In this document: positions 7,978 to 16,051 of the stretch, piece after piece
How the letters are laid out: each line of letters begins with the position of its first letter
How positions within the stretch are numbered: the stretch's first letter is position 1
DNA from: Selenomonadales bacterium
GTDB taxonomy: Bacteria > Bacillota > Negativicutes > Sporomusales > UBA7701
Reading direction: 5' to 3'
Assembly: GCA_029975165.1 (NCBI GenBank)
Contig: JARKPR010000072.1
Coordinates: 1-47,474 of the forward strand
Length of the DNA stretch: 47,474 nucleotides
Notes under the pieces: model-generated
The model's database searches: none
What the model was told of the DNA's origin: nothing
Seen by the model: only the letters and a program-made list of their open reading frames with translations
Translations under genes and position numbers: made by a program

Positions 7978-8955
7978 TTAGATCACTCTGTCGTTTGCTC
8001 TGAATACCAGTTGCCCTTTGAGTTTTGCCAATCTTGAGCCGATGGCCGTGACTTTGGCATTTTCTTTGGCCGTCTTGGCGTTGACCCATTGCGAGGCGAG
8101 TTTTATGAAGCCTCTGAGGGGCGGGGGCAATTCGGCGGTATTCTGGACGGCTAGAAAGACTCTTCTCTCGATCGTGGGGGTCAGCTTTATTATCTTTACG
8201 CCCTGGTCCTGCTCGGATGCGGCGACACGCGACGAAAGCACGGTAATCCCTACGTCCTCGCGGACAAACCCGACCATGGTTTTGACGACGGAGCAATGGA
8301 GGACCACTTTGGGATCGAAGCCGGCCGCCGTACAAGCTTTATGAAAGTCCTGATAGTGTCCGGAGGTGATGCGGGGGACGATGAAGCTTTCACCGGCCAA
8401 TTCCCGCAGGTCCACCGATTTCCTGTAGGCCAGAGGATGGCGGGGGCTGACGACCGCCACCATCTTGTCGAGCAATAGGGGATAATAGCGCAAATCGAGG
8501 TCCGGGTGGGTACGCTGGACGAAAGCGGCGTCGATTTTGGAGAAATGCACCATTTGCAGCAGTTCTTCGTCCATTTCCTCCAGGATGTCCAGCGAGATGT
8601 CGGGGAAATTCTTCTGAAAGGTCGCTATCAGGCTGGGGAGGTCGTAATGGCCGAGAATAGGTATCGTGCCCAAGGAAAGATTGCCTTTTTTGAGCGAGAC
8701 ATAATCGAGGATATTCTGGCGGGCTTCGGCAACCTTGGAAACGATGTTATGGGCATGTTTGATGAATTCCGCCCCGACGGCGGTGATTTCCACGGACCGC
8801 GTCGATCTGTCGAATAGCGAGAGGCTCAGCTCATTTTCGAGCTTGCCGATCTGCTGGGAAAGCGAAGACTGGGAAATCTTTATTTCTTCCGCGGCACGAG
8901 TGAAGCTTTTGCACTTCGCTACAGCCAATACGTATTCCAATTGATGCAGTTCCAC
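7978..8955 (-). CDS. LysR-family transcriptional regulator
   Basis: A 325-residue LysR protein. The N-terminal winged helix covers KSFTRAAEEIKISQSSLSQQ with the follow-on LFDRSTRSVEIT, then a two-lobed effector-binding domain. The frame is open further up to 9009, but GTG at 8955 is preferred: AAAGGGGG lies eight bases before it, and the product starts MELHQLEYVLAVAK like other LysR proteins. It is divergent to the second CoA-transferase, the classical arrangement for a LysR activator of that operon, and convergent with the transporter. The effector is presumably the organic acid or its CoA ester (inference). Confidence 0.92.
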   Translation of the reverse strand: MELHQLEYVLAVAKCKSFTRAAEEIKISQSSLSQQIGKLENELSLSLFDRSTRSVEITAVGAEFIKHAHNIVSKVAEARQNILDYVSLKKGNLSLGTIPILGHYDLPSLIATFQKNFPDISLDILEEMDEELLQMVHFSKIDAAFVQRTHPDLDLRYYPLLLDKMVAVVSPRHPLAYRKSVDLRELAGESFIVPRITSGHYQDFHKACTAAGFDPKVVLHCSVVKTMVGFVREDVGITVLSSRVAASEQDQGVKIIKLTPTIERRVFLAVQNTAELPPPLRGFIKLASQWVNAKTAKENAKVTAIGSRLAKLKGQLVFRANDRVI

Positions 8956-9350
8956 ACAAAGGCCCCCTTTATCCATGTAATTTTTTCCCATGGTATATGC
9001 CAAAGTCATTCTTTGATATTACAGCTTTATTTTATAAGGCCCCGAAATAGTCGACAGGAAAACGTTCTTAAAAATATTTATAATAAAAATTTTATAAGTC
9101 CATAATTACTATTTATTATAAATTCAATAGGGAAGATATATTTCCTTTTGCCGCTTCCGGAATGCTAGAATGTTTTTGATTAGATGTTGCTAATCTGCTT
9201 TGTGATTATTTTAACATTCTTGGGACGGTTTCGAAAGGGGGCCGGCATAAAAATTCAACAGGCAATATTGTTGGAAGCGAGGTGGGTGGGGCCCTTTGGG
9301 GATTAGAACAATGTTGTACAGTGGGGATTTGAAATTTTGAGAGGAGAGAG
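8956..9350. other. Divergent regulatory region between the LysR gene and the CoA-transferase/molybdenum hydroxylase genes
   Basis: A 395-base AT-rich gap. It contains two copies of TTTTATAAG (9030-9038 and 9090-9098), 60 bp apart, both preceded by A and followed by G or T then CC. It also contains the inverted repeat GATTAG-N6-CTAATC at 9178-9195. No open frame with an SD was seen. No -35/-10 pair could be fixed. Confidence 0.5.
9178..9195. promoter_or_regulatory. Candidate LysR-type binding site
   Basis: A perfect inverted repeat, GATTAG and CTAATC around six bases, includes a T-N11-A core (T9180 to A9192) as expected of LysR boxes. It lies 155 bases before the CoA-transferase start, in the gap shared with the LysR gene. 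Confidence 0.4.
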
Positions 9351-10919
9351 ATGATGGCCAAGGTAATTACCGCAGAGCAGGCCGCCGAACTATTTAAAGA
9401 CGGGATGAATGTGGCTTGGACCACTACGGGCTTATGCGGCTTCTGCGAAGAAGTGGCGATTGCCGTCGAAAAGCGTTTTTTGGAGACGGGTCACCCTCGT
9501 AATCTTTTTAACACCCACAGTTCCGGCTGCGGCGACCACAAAGAGCGGGGCATGAATCATATGGGGCATGAGGGGATGGTCCGGAAGCACATCGCCGGGC
9601 ACATCGGCGAAGCTCCCAAGCTTGGTCAGCTGGTCACCGAGAACAAGATCGAGTGCCATTTGTTCCCCCAAGGGGTTATGGTTCATTTATACCGGCAGAT
9701 GGCCGGCAAAAAAGTGGGCGTCATAACCGAGGTGGGTCTGGGCACGTACGCCGACCCCCGCCAGCAGGGCGGCAAGCAAAACGAGGTCACCAAGGACGAC
9801 ATGGTTGAGTTGATCACGATCGACGGCAAAGAGTATCTTCATTATAAAACCTGGCCGCTCGATATGTGCATCATCCGCGGCAGTTTCGCCGATGAGCGCG
9901 GCAACATTACCATGGATACCGAGTGCATGATCCTCGAAGCTTTCCACATGGCGACCGCGGTAAAAAACAACGGCGGCATCGTCATCGCCCAGGTGGAACA
10001 TCTGGCCAAATCATTCACGCTGCACCCGAAGCGGGTAAAGGTGCCCGGTCCCCTGGTCGACTACATCGTTCTTGCCAAGCCGCAAAACCATCTGCAGACC
10101 AGGGTCACCTATTACGATCCGGCCCTGTGCGGCGACAGCCGTAAACCGCTGGACAGCCTCCAGCCGATGCCCCTGGACGAGCGCAAGATCGTCGCCCGCC
10201 GGGCCGCGATGGAACTGCGGCCCAACGCCGTTGTCAACATGGGTATCGGCATGGCCGACGGCGTCGCCGCCGTAGCTGCCGAGGAAGGCGTTACCGATTA
10301 TATGTTCCTGACCACCGAGTTAGGGAACTTTGGCGGCATGCCGGCCAAAGCCGGCGATTTCCCGGCCTCCTGGAACTCGGAAGCCTGTGTCGACCATGGC
10401 TACATGTTCGACTTCTACGACGGCGGCGGCCTGGACCTGTGTTTCCTTGGCCTGGCCCAAGCAGACAAAAAAGGCAATCTCAATGTCCACAAGTTCGGCC
10501 CGAAGGTCGTCGGACCGGGCGGCTTCGTCAATATTTCGTCGACCGCCAAGAAGGTTATCTTCTGCGGCACGCTGACAGCCTCCGGCGACGAATACGAGTT
10601 CCCGGGCGACACGGTCAAGGTCGTCAAGAACGGCAAGATCAATAAGTTCGTCGATCATGTCACGCAGATCACGTTCTCCGGCGAATACGCCACAAAGAGG
10701 GGCCAGAAGGTGCTGTACGTGACGGAGCGCGCCGTCTTCACCCTCGAAAATGGCGAAATGACGCTGATCGAGATCGCGCCGGGCATGGATGTGGAGAAGG
10801 ACGTTATCGCCTACATGGATTTCCGGCCGCGCGTTTCCCCCAACCTCAAGGAAATGCCGAAGGAAATCTTTGCGCCGTCCTGGGGAAAACTCAAGGATAT
10901 GGTGTTGGCAAAAGCCTAG
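9351..10919 (+). CDS. Class I (Pct-like) acyl-CoA:carboxylate CoA-transferase, copy 2
   Basis: A 522-residue paralogue of the minus-strand gene at 2020-3582, collinear along its whole length and with most residues shared by eye. The predicted catalytic glutamate is E323 in TTELGNFGG. The start is ATGATG, with GAGAGGAG upstream. It heads the plus-strand series of CoA-transferase, FAD subunit, 2Fe-2S subunit and molybdenum subunit, although 147 bases with a strong hairpin separate it from the FAD subunit. This position suggests that the substrate or product of the molybdenum enzyme is a CoA thioester (inference). Donor and acceptor acids are unknown. Confidence 0.9.
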   Translation: MMAKVITAEQAAELFKDGMNVAWTTTGLCGFCEEVAIAVEKRFLETGHPRNLFNTHSSGCGDHKERGMNHMGHEGMVRKHIAGHIGEAPKLGQLVTENKIECHLFPQGVMVHLYRQMAGKKVGVITEVGLGTYADPRQQGGKQNEVTKDDMVELITIDGKEYLHYKTWPLDMCIIRGSFADERGNITMDTECMILEAFHMATAVKNNGGIVIAQVEHLAKSFTLHPKRVKVPGPLVDYIVLAKPQNHLQTRVTYYDPALCGDSRKPLDSLQPMPLDERKIVARRAAMELRPNAVVNMGIGMADGVAAVAAEEGVTDYMFLTTELGNFGGMPAKAGDFPASWNSEACVDHGYMFDFYDGGGLDLCFLGLAQADKKGNLNVHKFGPKVVGPGGFVNISSTAKKVIFCGTLTASGDEYEFPGDTVKVVKNGKINKFVDHVTQITFSGEYATKRGQKVLYVTERAVFTLENGEMTLIEIAPGMDVEKDVIAYMDFRPRVSPNLKEMPKEIFAPSWGKLKDMVLAKA

Positions 10920-10947
10920 TATCCGCTTAGCCGCGGCCTGCCCTTCC

Positions 10948-10972
10948 GGCCGTGCGGCCTTTCCGCACGGCC
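10948..10972 (+). repeat. Intercistronic GC-rich hairpin
   Basis: GGCCGTGCGG pairs perfectly with CCGCACGGCC across a five-base loop. There is no T-tract after it, so a processing or stability hairpin within the operon is more likely than a terminator. Confidence 0.55.
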
Positions 10973-11066
10973 CGGGGGTAAGCGACTGCTGCGGCTGGTA
11001 ACGATGTTTCCATTATGTTTAAGGATATTTTGCAGAAGCGAATATCCTGCAGAGGAGGAAAGAATA

Positions 11067-11936
11067 GTGTATTTACCTGATTTTGAGTATTACGCTCCGG
11101 ACAGTGTTCAAGAGGCTTGCAAACTGAAGGCCGAGTTCGGTCCGCGCGCCATGTTTTTCTCCGGTGGCACGGACATCATGCACAAGATGAAAATCGGCAC
11201 CTTGGCGCCTGAGATCCTCATTTCGCTGAAAAACCTGGAAGCATTGAAAAAAATCGAGTACGTGCCCGGCAAAGGCGTGGTGATCGGGGCGCGGGCGACC
11301 CATAATGATCTGGTAAATTCCGAGATTCTGCACAAGAAGTATATGTCCGTTTCAGAGGCGGCCCACCAGATGGCGGCCAATCAGGTGCGCAATATCGGCA
11401 CGGTCGGCGGCAATCTCATCAACGCCGTTCCTTCGGCCGACCTGCCGCCGATCCTTATGGCCCTCGACGCCAGCGTGAAGCTGGTCGGCACGAAGGGCGA
11501 ACGGGTCATTCCGCTGGAAGAGCTGTTCACCGGCGTCTGCAAGACCTGCTGCTGCGATGACGAGATCCTTACCGAAATAATCATTCCCGACCAGAAGATG
11601 ACGGGAAGCACGTACATTAAATTCGGCCTGCGCCGTTCGGGCGCTCTGGCGGTCGCCGGGGTGGCCGTGGCGGTCGAGGTGGATAAGGACGTCATCAAGG
11701 ATGCGCGCATAGTGCTCGGCGCCGTGTATATCACGCCGAAGCGGGCCATCGAATCCGAGAAATTCCTGATCGGGGAGAAGATCAGCGACGAACTGCTGGC
11801 CGAAGCAGGCAAGATTTCCTGCACGGAGTGCAAGCCCATCTCCGATATGCGCGGCTCTGCGGAATACCGGCAGAATCTTGTGGAAGTCCTGACCAAGAGG
11901 GCTTTGCGCAAGGCTATCGATAAAGGACACGTATAA
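11067..11936 (+). CDS. Molybdenum hydroxylase FAD subunit (CoxM/XdhB family)
   Basis: A 289-residue flavin subunit that passes electrons between FAD and the 2Fe-2S subunit. FAD-binding landmarks are SGGTDIMHKMKIG near residue 32 and NIGTVGGNLINA near 109, and a C-terminal CO-dehydrogenase flavoprotein domain follows. The length is that of plain XdhB-type subunits, without the long extra-cluster loop of 4-hydroxybenzoyl-CoA reductase. Cysteines at 158, 161, 162 and 163 (CKTCCC) sit where many relatives have a PGKT sequence. The start is GTG at 11067, with GAGGAGG eight bases upstream; an upstream ATG at 11004 lacks an SD. The 2Fe-2S gene follows after 17 bases. Confidence 0.92.
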   Translation: MYLPDFEYYAPDSVQEACKLKAEFGPRAMFFSGGTDIMHKMKIGTLAPEILISLKNLEALKKIEYVPGKGVVIGARATHNDLVNSEILHKKYMSVSEAAHQMAANQVRNIGTVGGNLINAVPSADLPPILMALDASVKLVGTKGERVIPLEELFTGVCKTCCCDDEILTEIIIPDQKMTGSTYIKFGLRRSGALAVAGVAVAVEVDKDVIKDARIVLGAVYITPKRAIESEKFLIGEKISDELLAEAGKISCTECKPISDMRGSAEYRQNLVEVLTKRALRKAIDKGHV

Positions 11937-11953
11937 GGAACGGGGGGAAAGAC

Positions 11954-12466
11954 ATGTCAAATGCATCTATCATCGGCAAGGATGGAGTAAAACGTTATCT
12001 TATCACGATCACCGTCAACGGCGATCCTCATTCCAAGGTCGTCAAAGCCAACAACACCCTGACCGATTTCCTGCGCGATGAGCTGGATCTCACCGGCACG
12101 AAAAAGGGCTGCGAGCTGGGCGACTGCGGCTCCTGCACCGTACTGATGGACGGCAAAGCCGTCAATTCCTGCCTAATCCTGGCCATCGAGGCGGACGGCC
12201 GGGAAGTTACCACTATCGAGGGCATAGCATCCACCGCCGAGATTGACATACTTCAGCAGAAGTTCATCGAATTCGGCGCGCTGCAATGCGGCTACTGCAC
12301 GCCCGGCATGGTCATGTCGGCCAAGGCGCTGCTGGCGAAGAACCCCAGGCCGACCGAACTGGAAGTGCGTCAGGCGCTCGCCGGCAACTTGTGCCGCTGC
12401 ACGGGTTACGTCAACATCGTAAAAGCCGTTCTGTCGGCTTCCGGCCAAGAAGTAGCACATGATTAA
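11954..12466 (+). CDS. Molybdenum hydroxylase 2Fe-2S subunit (CoxS/XdhC-type small subunit)
   Basis: A 170-residue small subunit with two [2Fe-2S] domains. The N-terminal plant-ferredoxin domain carries CELGDCGSC and the distal cysteine in NSCL. The C-terminal four-helix domain carries CGYCTPGM and LCRCTGY. It wires the molybdenum centre to FAD. An N-terminal extension of about 14 residues precedes the ferredoxin fold. It lies between the FAD gene (17-base gap) and the molybdenum subunit (14-base gap), with GGGG-rich SD sequence before the ATG. Confidence 0.95.
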   Translation: MSNASIIGKDGVKRYLITITVNGDPHSKVVKANNTLTDFLRDELDLTGTKKGCELGDCGSCTVLMDGKAVNSCLILAIEADGREVTTIEGIASTAEIDILQQKFIEFGALQCGYCTPGMVMSAKALLAKNPRPTELEVRQALAGNLCRCTGYVNIVKAVLSASGQEVAHD

Positions 12467-12480
12467 AGGGGTGACGAATA

Positions 12481-14796
12481 ATGAGTAAGGAATATCCGGT
12501 TATTGGTCTGAGCAAACCGAGAATTGACGGCCGGGAAAAAGTGACCGGCGCCGCTAAATATTGCGGAGACCTCAAACTCCCCAACATGCTGTACGGGAAA
12601 CTTCTCGGCAGCCCTCACGCCCATGCGAGGATTCTCAGCATCGATACCTCCGAAGCGTTGAAGATCCCCGGCGTCAAAGCCGTCATCACCGCCAAGGACG
12701 TACCGAGCCTCAAGTACGGCATCAGCCCGGCCCGCTGGGACGAAAACGTGCTGTGCATCGAGAAAGCGCTGTTCGTCGGCGACAAAGTGGCCGCCGTGGC
12801 CTGCGTCGACCAGGAAACCTGCTACAAAGCCCTCAAGGCCATCAAGGTCGAATACGAAGTTCTGAAACCGGTGCTCGACTACCGGACGGCCTGGGACGAT
12901 GATATGCCGCAGTTGCATGCGGAATACGCCAAAAATATCAACACCGAGATCCATCAGGAGTTCGGCGACGTCGAACAAGCCTTCAAAGAGGCCTACTATG
13001 TGCAGACCGACGTCTTCGTCGGCGCGCGTACCTACCAGTGCCCGATCGAGCCCCATTCCGCGCTCTGCATCTGGAAAGACGACAAGCTGACCGTATATTC
13101 GAGTACCCAGTCGGTCCACTACTTCCAGCACTATATCGCCCGCGAATTCGGCCTGAGAATGGGCGACGTGCGCGTTATCGCCCCGTATGTCGGCGGCGGT
13201 TTCGGCGGCAAACTCGAGCCCACCGGCCTGGAGTTCTGCGGATCGGTGCTGTCCAAGATCACCGGCCGCCCGGTCAGAATGTTCTACGACCGCCAGGAGA
13301 TGTTCCAGCATAACCGCGGCCGCCACCAGGGCACCTACAAGATCACCAACGGCGTCGACAAAGACGGCAAGATTCTCGGCGTTCACGTCGAGTTCCAGAC
13401 GGACGGCGGCGCTTACACCAGCCTTGGCATCGCCAGTGCGTACTATGCCGGCGCGCTTCTGCCGCTGACCTACGAATTCGACAACTACAAATTCGACATG
13501 TACCGGATGTACACCAACCTGCCGGCCTGCGGCGCCCATCGCGGCCACGGCGCTCCCCAGCCCAAGTACGCTTTCGAGAGCTCCCTGGATAACCTCGCGA
13601 AGGCTATCGGCATGGACCCGCTGGAGCTCCGCCTGCGGAACGCCCGCCGGCCGAATACCGTCACCCCCAACGCCTTCGCCGTCAATTCCTGCGAGATGAA
13701 GGCCTGCCTGGAGAGGGTGGGCGAGGCATCAGACTGGAAAAACAAGAAGAAACCGGGCGGCATGCCCAAGGGCAGAGGCATCGGCCTCAGTACCGGTTCC
13801 TTCGTAACCGGCGCCGGCTATCCCATCTACCGCACCGACCTGCCGCACGCCTCCTGCATGATCAGGGTCATGGAAGACGGCACCTCCGCCACGCTGTATT
13901 CCGGCTCGGTCGATATCGGCCAGGGCTCGAGCACCATCCTCTGCCAGATGGCGGCCGAGGGCATGGGCTACCGGTATGAAAACATGAAGATCGTCTGCTC
14001 GGATACCGAGACCTGCCCGCTCGACTTCGGCGCCTACGCCAGCCGGCAGACCCTGATGTCCGGATGGGCCGCCAAAGAAGCGGGCGAAGGCATCAAGAAG
14101 CAGATCATCGACATGGCGTCGGTGATGATGAATCTTCCGCCCGACGACCTCGACTGCGTGAAAGGGATCATCTTCTCCAAGTCGCGGCCCAAAGTTCAGA
14201 GCCTCACTTTCGAAGAAGTGGCCCGCAAGCTCTTCGTCCTCCGCGGTCCCCTCATCTCCAAAGGCGTCTACACCCCGCCCCGTCTCGGCGGCACCTTCAA
14301 AGGAGCTCCGGTGGGCACCTCCCCGGCCTACAGCTTCTGCGTCCAGGCGGCCGAAGTGCAGGTCGACGAGGAAACCGGCGTGATCGACATCATCCAGTGC
14401 TGGGACTGCCATGACGTCGGCCAGGTCATCAACCCGACGCTGCTGCACGGCCAGGTCCACGGCGCCCTGTTCATGGGTCTGGGCGAAACGATCTGGGAGC
14501 AGGTCCAATTCGACCAAAACGGCAAGATCATCAACGGCAACCTGGGCGGCTACATGCTGCCGACCACCCTGGATATGCCGCCGATCAACAGCATGCTGGT
14601 CGACAGCTACGAGCCGGCCGGCCCGTGGGGGGTCAAAGAGGTCGGCGAAGGCGCCACCAACCCAACGATCGGCGCCTTCCGGAACGCTATCGTCGACGCC
14701 CTGGGCGTAAGCGTCAACCAATTGCCCATAACGTACGAAAGAGTGTGGCGGGCCCTGAAAGAAAAACGCGAAGCCGAACAAACACAAGGTAAGTAA
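12481..14796 (+). CDS. Molybdenum hydroxylase large subunit, molybdopterin-cytosine-dinucleotide type (xanthine dehydrogenase family)
   Basis: A 771-residue catalytic subunit. An N-terminal a/b-hammerhead domain (about 20-130, from RIDGREKVTGAAKY) precedes the molybdopterin-binding domains with PYVGGGFGGK and GQGSSTI. The C-terminal KEVGEGA motif holds the predicted catalytic glutamate, E723. The active-site loop is C350-G-A-H-R-G-H-G-A-P-Q, close to the xanthine dehydrogenase RGxG-PQ form and lacking the VAYRCSF loop of copper-containing CO dehydrogenase. The family hydroxylates or reductively dehydroxylates heteroaromatic, aldehyde or aromatic-acyl-CoA substrates. CoA-transferase and CoA-ligase neighbours point to a CoA-ester substrate, but sequence does not fix it. 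Confidence 0.93.
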   Translation: MSKEYPVIGLSKPRIDGREKVTGAAKYCGDLKLPNMLYGKLLGSPHAHARILSIDTSEALKIPGVKAVITAKDVPSLKYGISPARWDENVLCIEKALFVGDKVAAVACVDQETCYKALKAIKVEYEVLKPVLDYRTAWDDDMPQLHAEYAKNINTEIHQEFGDVEQAFKEAYYVQTDVFVGARTYQCPIEPHSALCIWKDDKLTVYSSTQSVHYFQHYIAREFGLRMGDVRVIAPYVGGGFGGKLEPTGLEFCGSVLSKITGRPVRMFYDRQEMFQHNRGRHQGTYKITNGVDKDGKILGVHVEFQTDGGAYTSLGIASAYYAGALLPLTYEFDNYKFDMYRMYTNLPACGAHRGHGAPQPKYAFESSLDNLAKAIGMDPLELRLRNARRPNTVTPNAFAVNSCEMKACLERVGEASDWKNKKKPGGMPKGRGIGLSTGSFVTGAGYPIYRTDLPHASCMIRVMEDGTSATLYSGSVDIGQGSSTILCQMAAEGMGYRYENMKIVCSDTETCPLDFGAYASRQTLMSGWAAKEAGEGIKKQIIDMASVMMNLPPDDLDCVKGIIFSKSRPKVQSLTFEEVARKLFVLRGPLISKGVYTPPRLGGTFKGAPVGTSPAYSFCVQAAEVQVDEETGVIDIIQCWDCHDVGQVINPTLLHGQVHGALFMGLGETIWEQVQFDQNGKIINGNLGGYMLPTTLDMPPINSMLVDSYEPAGPWGVKEVGEGATNPTIGAFRNAIVDALGVSVNQLPITYERVWRALKEKREAEQTQGK

Positions 14797-14819
14797 GAGA
14801 GCCGACTGGTAAAAAGATT

Positions 14820-14857
14820 CCGGACAAGGGAGGCAGAGGCCTGTCTCTCTTGTCCGG
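14820..14857 (+). repeat. Intercistronic hairpin after the large subunit
   Basis: A 13-bp stem with one G-T pair (14820-14832 against 14845-14857) and a 12-base loop. It is not followed by a T-tract. It may protect the 3' end of the subunit mRNA or weakly attenuate the accessory genes. Confidence 0.55.
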
Positions 14858-14954
14858 GATAATTCCCAAGATTCGCAATATTTGTTAAATGGCTGGAATG
14901 AGCAAGGCTATAGTTGAGCCGCTATTTGGTTGCCATTTGCCGGGGAGAGTAGTT

Positions 14955-15998
14955 ATGAAGCTGCAGACAATCAAAGCTGAGGCTGCGATCGGTAAAATTC
15001 TCAGCCACGACATTACCAGGATTGTGAAAGGCGAGTCCAAGGAGGCGGCTTTTCGCAAGGGACATATCATCAGGGAAGCTGATGTGCCTGTTTTGCTTAA
15101 GCTGGGCAAAGAGCATATCTATATTCTGGAAATCGAGCAGGGCGACGTCCATGAGGACGATGCCGGAATCCGCCTTGGCAAGGCTGTAGCCGGCGACGGC
15201 GTTGTCTGCTCCGCGCCGAAGGAGAGCCGTGTCAATCTGTTTGCGGCCGGGGCCGGGCTGCTTAAGGTGGACATTCCGGCGCTTGAGGCGATTAATGATT
15301 TGCCTGATGTCATCTTGTCGACGCTGCCGACCAATATGGTTGTGCGCGAGGGCGAGATGCTTGCCGGGACGAAGGTGATTCCCCTGGTCGTGGCCGAAGA
15401 AACCGTCGCAGCTGCCGAGGATATCTGCCGCCAGGCAGGCGGGGTGGTCAAGGTTATTCCGTTTAAGAAGGCTCTCGTCGGCGTGGTTATTACCGGCAAC
15501 GAGGTTTACAAGCAGCGGATCCGGGACGGCTTCGGCCCTGTTATCAGAGAAAAGGTGGCGGCCTTCGGTTCAACGGTGCTGAGGGTTGAATTCGCACCGG
15601 ACGACCGGGAAGTTATTGCCGCCAAAATCAAACAGATGGCTGCCGATGGCGCCAACCTGATATTTGTTACCGGCGGCATGTCGGTCGATCCTGACGACGC
15701 AACGCCCAGCGCTATCCGCCAGACAGGCGCCGAAGTGGTGAAATACGGCGCTCCCGCCCTTCCGGGCGCGATGTTTATGCTGGCCTATCTTGGTTCTGTT
15801 CCCGTCCTGGGGGTACCGGCCTGCGGAATGTTTTTCAAAACGACGATTGTCGATCTGCTGCTGCCGCGGCTATTGGCGGGGGAAAGAATCACCCGCAGGG
15901 ATATTGTCGCTTTGGCCCATGGCGGGCTTTGCCGGTCGTGTTCGCCGTGCACTTATCCCAATTGCACTTTCGGCAAAGGCTCCAGCCGCCCGGGCTAA
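14955..15998 (+). CDS. MoeA-like molybdopterin-binding protein with C-terminal cysteine cluster
   Basis: A 347-residue protein. The N-terminal segment (1-160) resembles those of stand-alone molybdopterin-binding proteins found next to molybdenum hydroxylases. A MoCF-biosynthesis domain follows, with VVITGNEVYKQRI and the signature FVTGGMSVDPDDATPSAI. The C-terminal tail CRSCSPCTYPNC has four cysteines that could bind a metal or cluster. A role in cofactor insertion or cytidylylation is inferred from context. The start is ATG at 14955, preceded by GGGGAGAG; an upstream ATG at 14889 has no SD. The XdhC-type gene follows after 53 bases. Confidence 0.82.
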   Translation: MKLQTIKAEAAIGKILSHDITRIVKGESKEAAFRKGHIIREADVPVLLKLGKEHIYILEIEQGDVHEDDAGIRLGKAVAGDGVVCSAPKESRVNLFAAGAGLLKVDIPALEAINDLPDVILSTLPTNMVVREGEMLAGTKVIPLVVAEETVAAAEDICRQAGGVVKVIPFKKALVGVVITGNEVYKQRIRDGFGPVIREKVAAFGSTVLRVEFAPDDREVIAAKIKQMAADGANLIFVTGGMSVDPDDATPSAIRQTGAEVVKYGAPALPGAMFMLAYLGSVPVLGVPACGMFFKTTIVDLLLPRLLAGERITRRDIVALAHGGLCRSCSPCTYPNCTFGKGSSRPG

Positions 15999-16051
15999 AT
16001 CAAGACGTTCGCCGCCGCCGTCTTCGGAAATTGCGCAAGGAGAGATAGATC

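Noticed and set aside
12481-14796. Assignment of the molybdenum enzyme as aerobic CO dehydrogenase because of the CoxD/CoxE-like pair
   Set aside because: The large subunit lacks the VAYRCSF active-site loop and has an RGHGAPQ loop instead. CoxD/E-like pairs also accompany other molybdenum hydroxylases.
11067-14796. Firm assignment as 4-hydroxybenzoyl-CoA reductase
   Set aside because: The flavin subunit lacks the long insert that carries the extra [4Fe-4S] cluster. CoA-related neighbours support a CoA ester in general but not this one.
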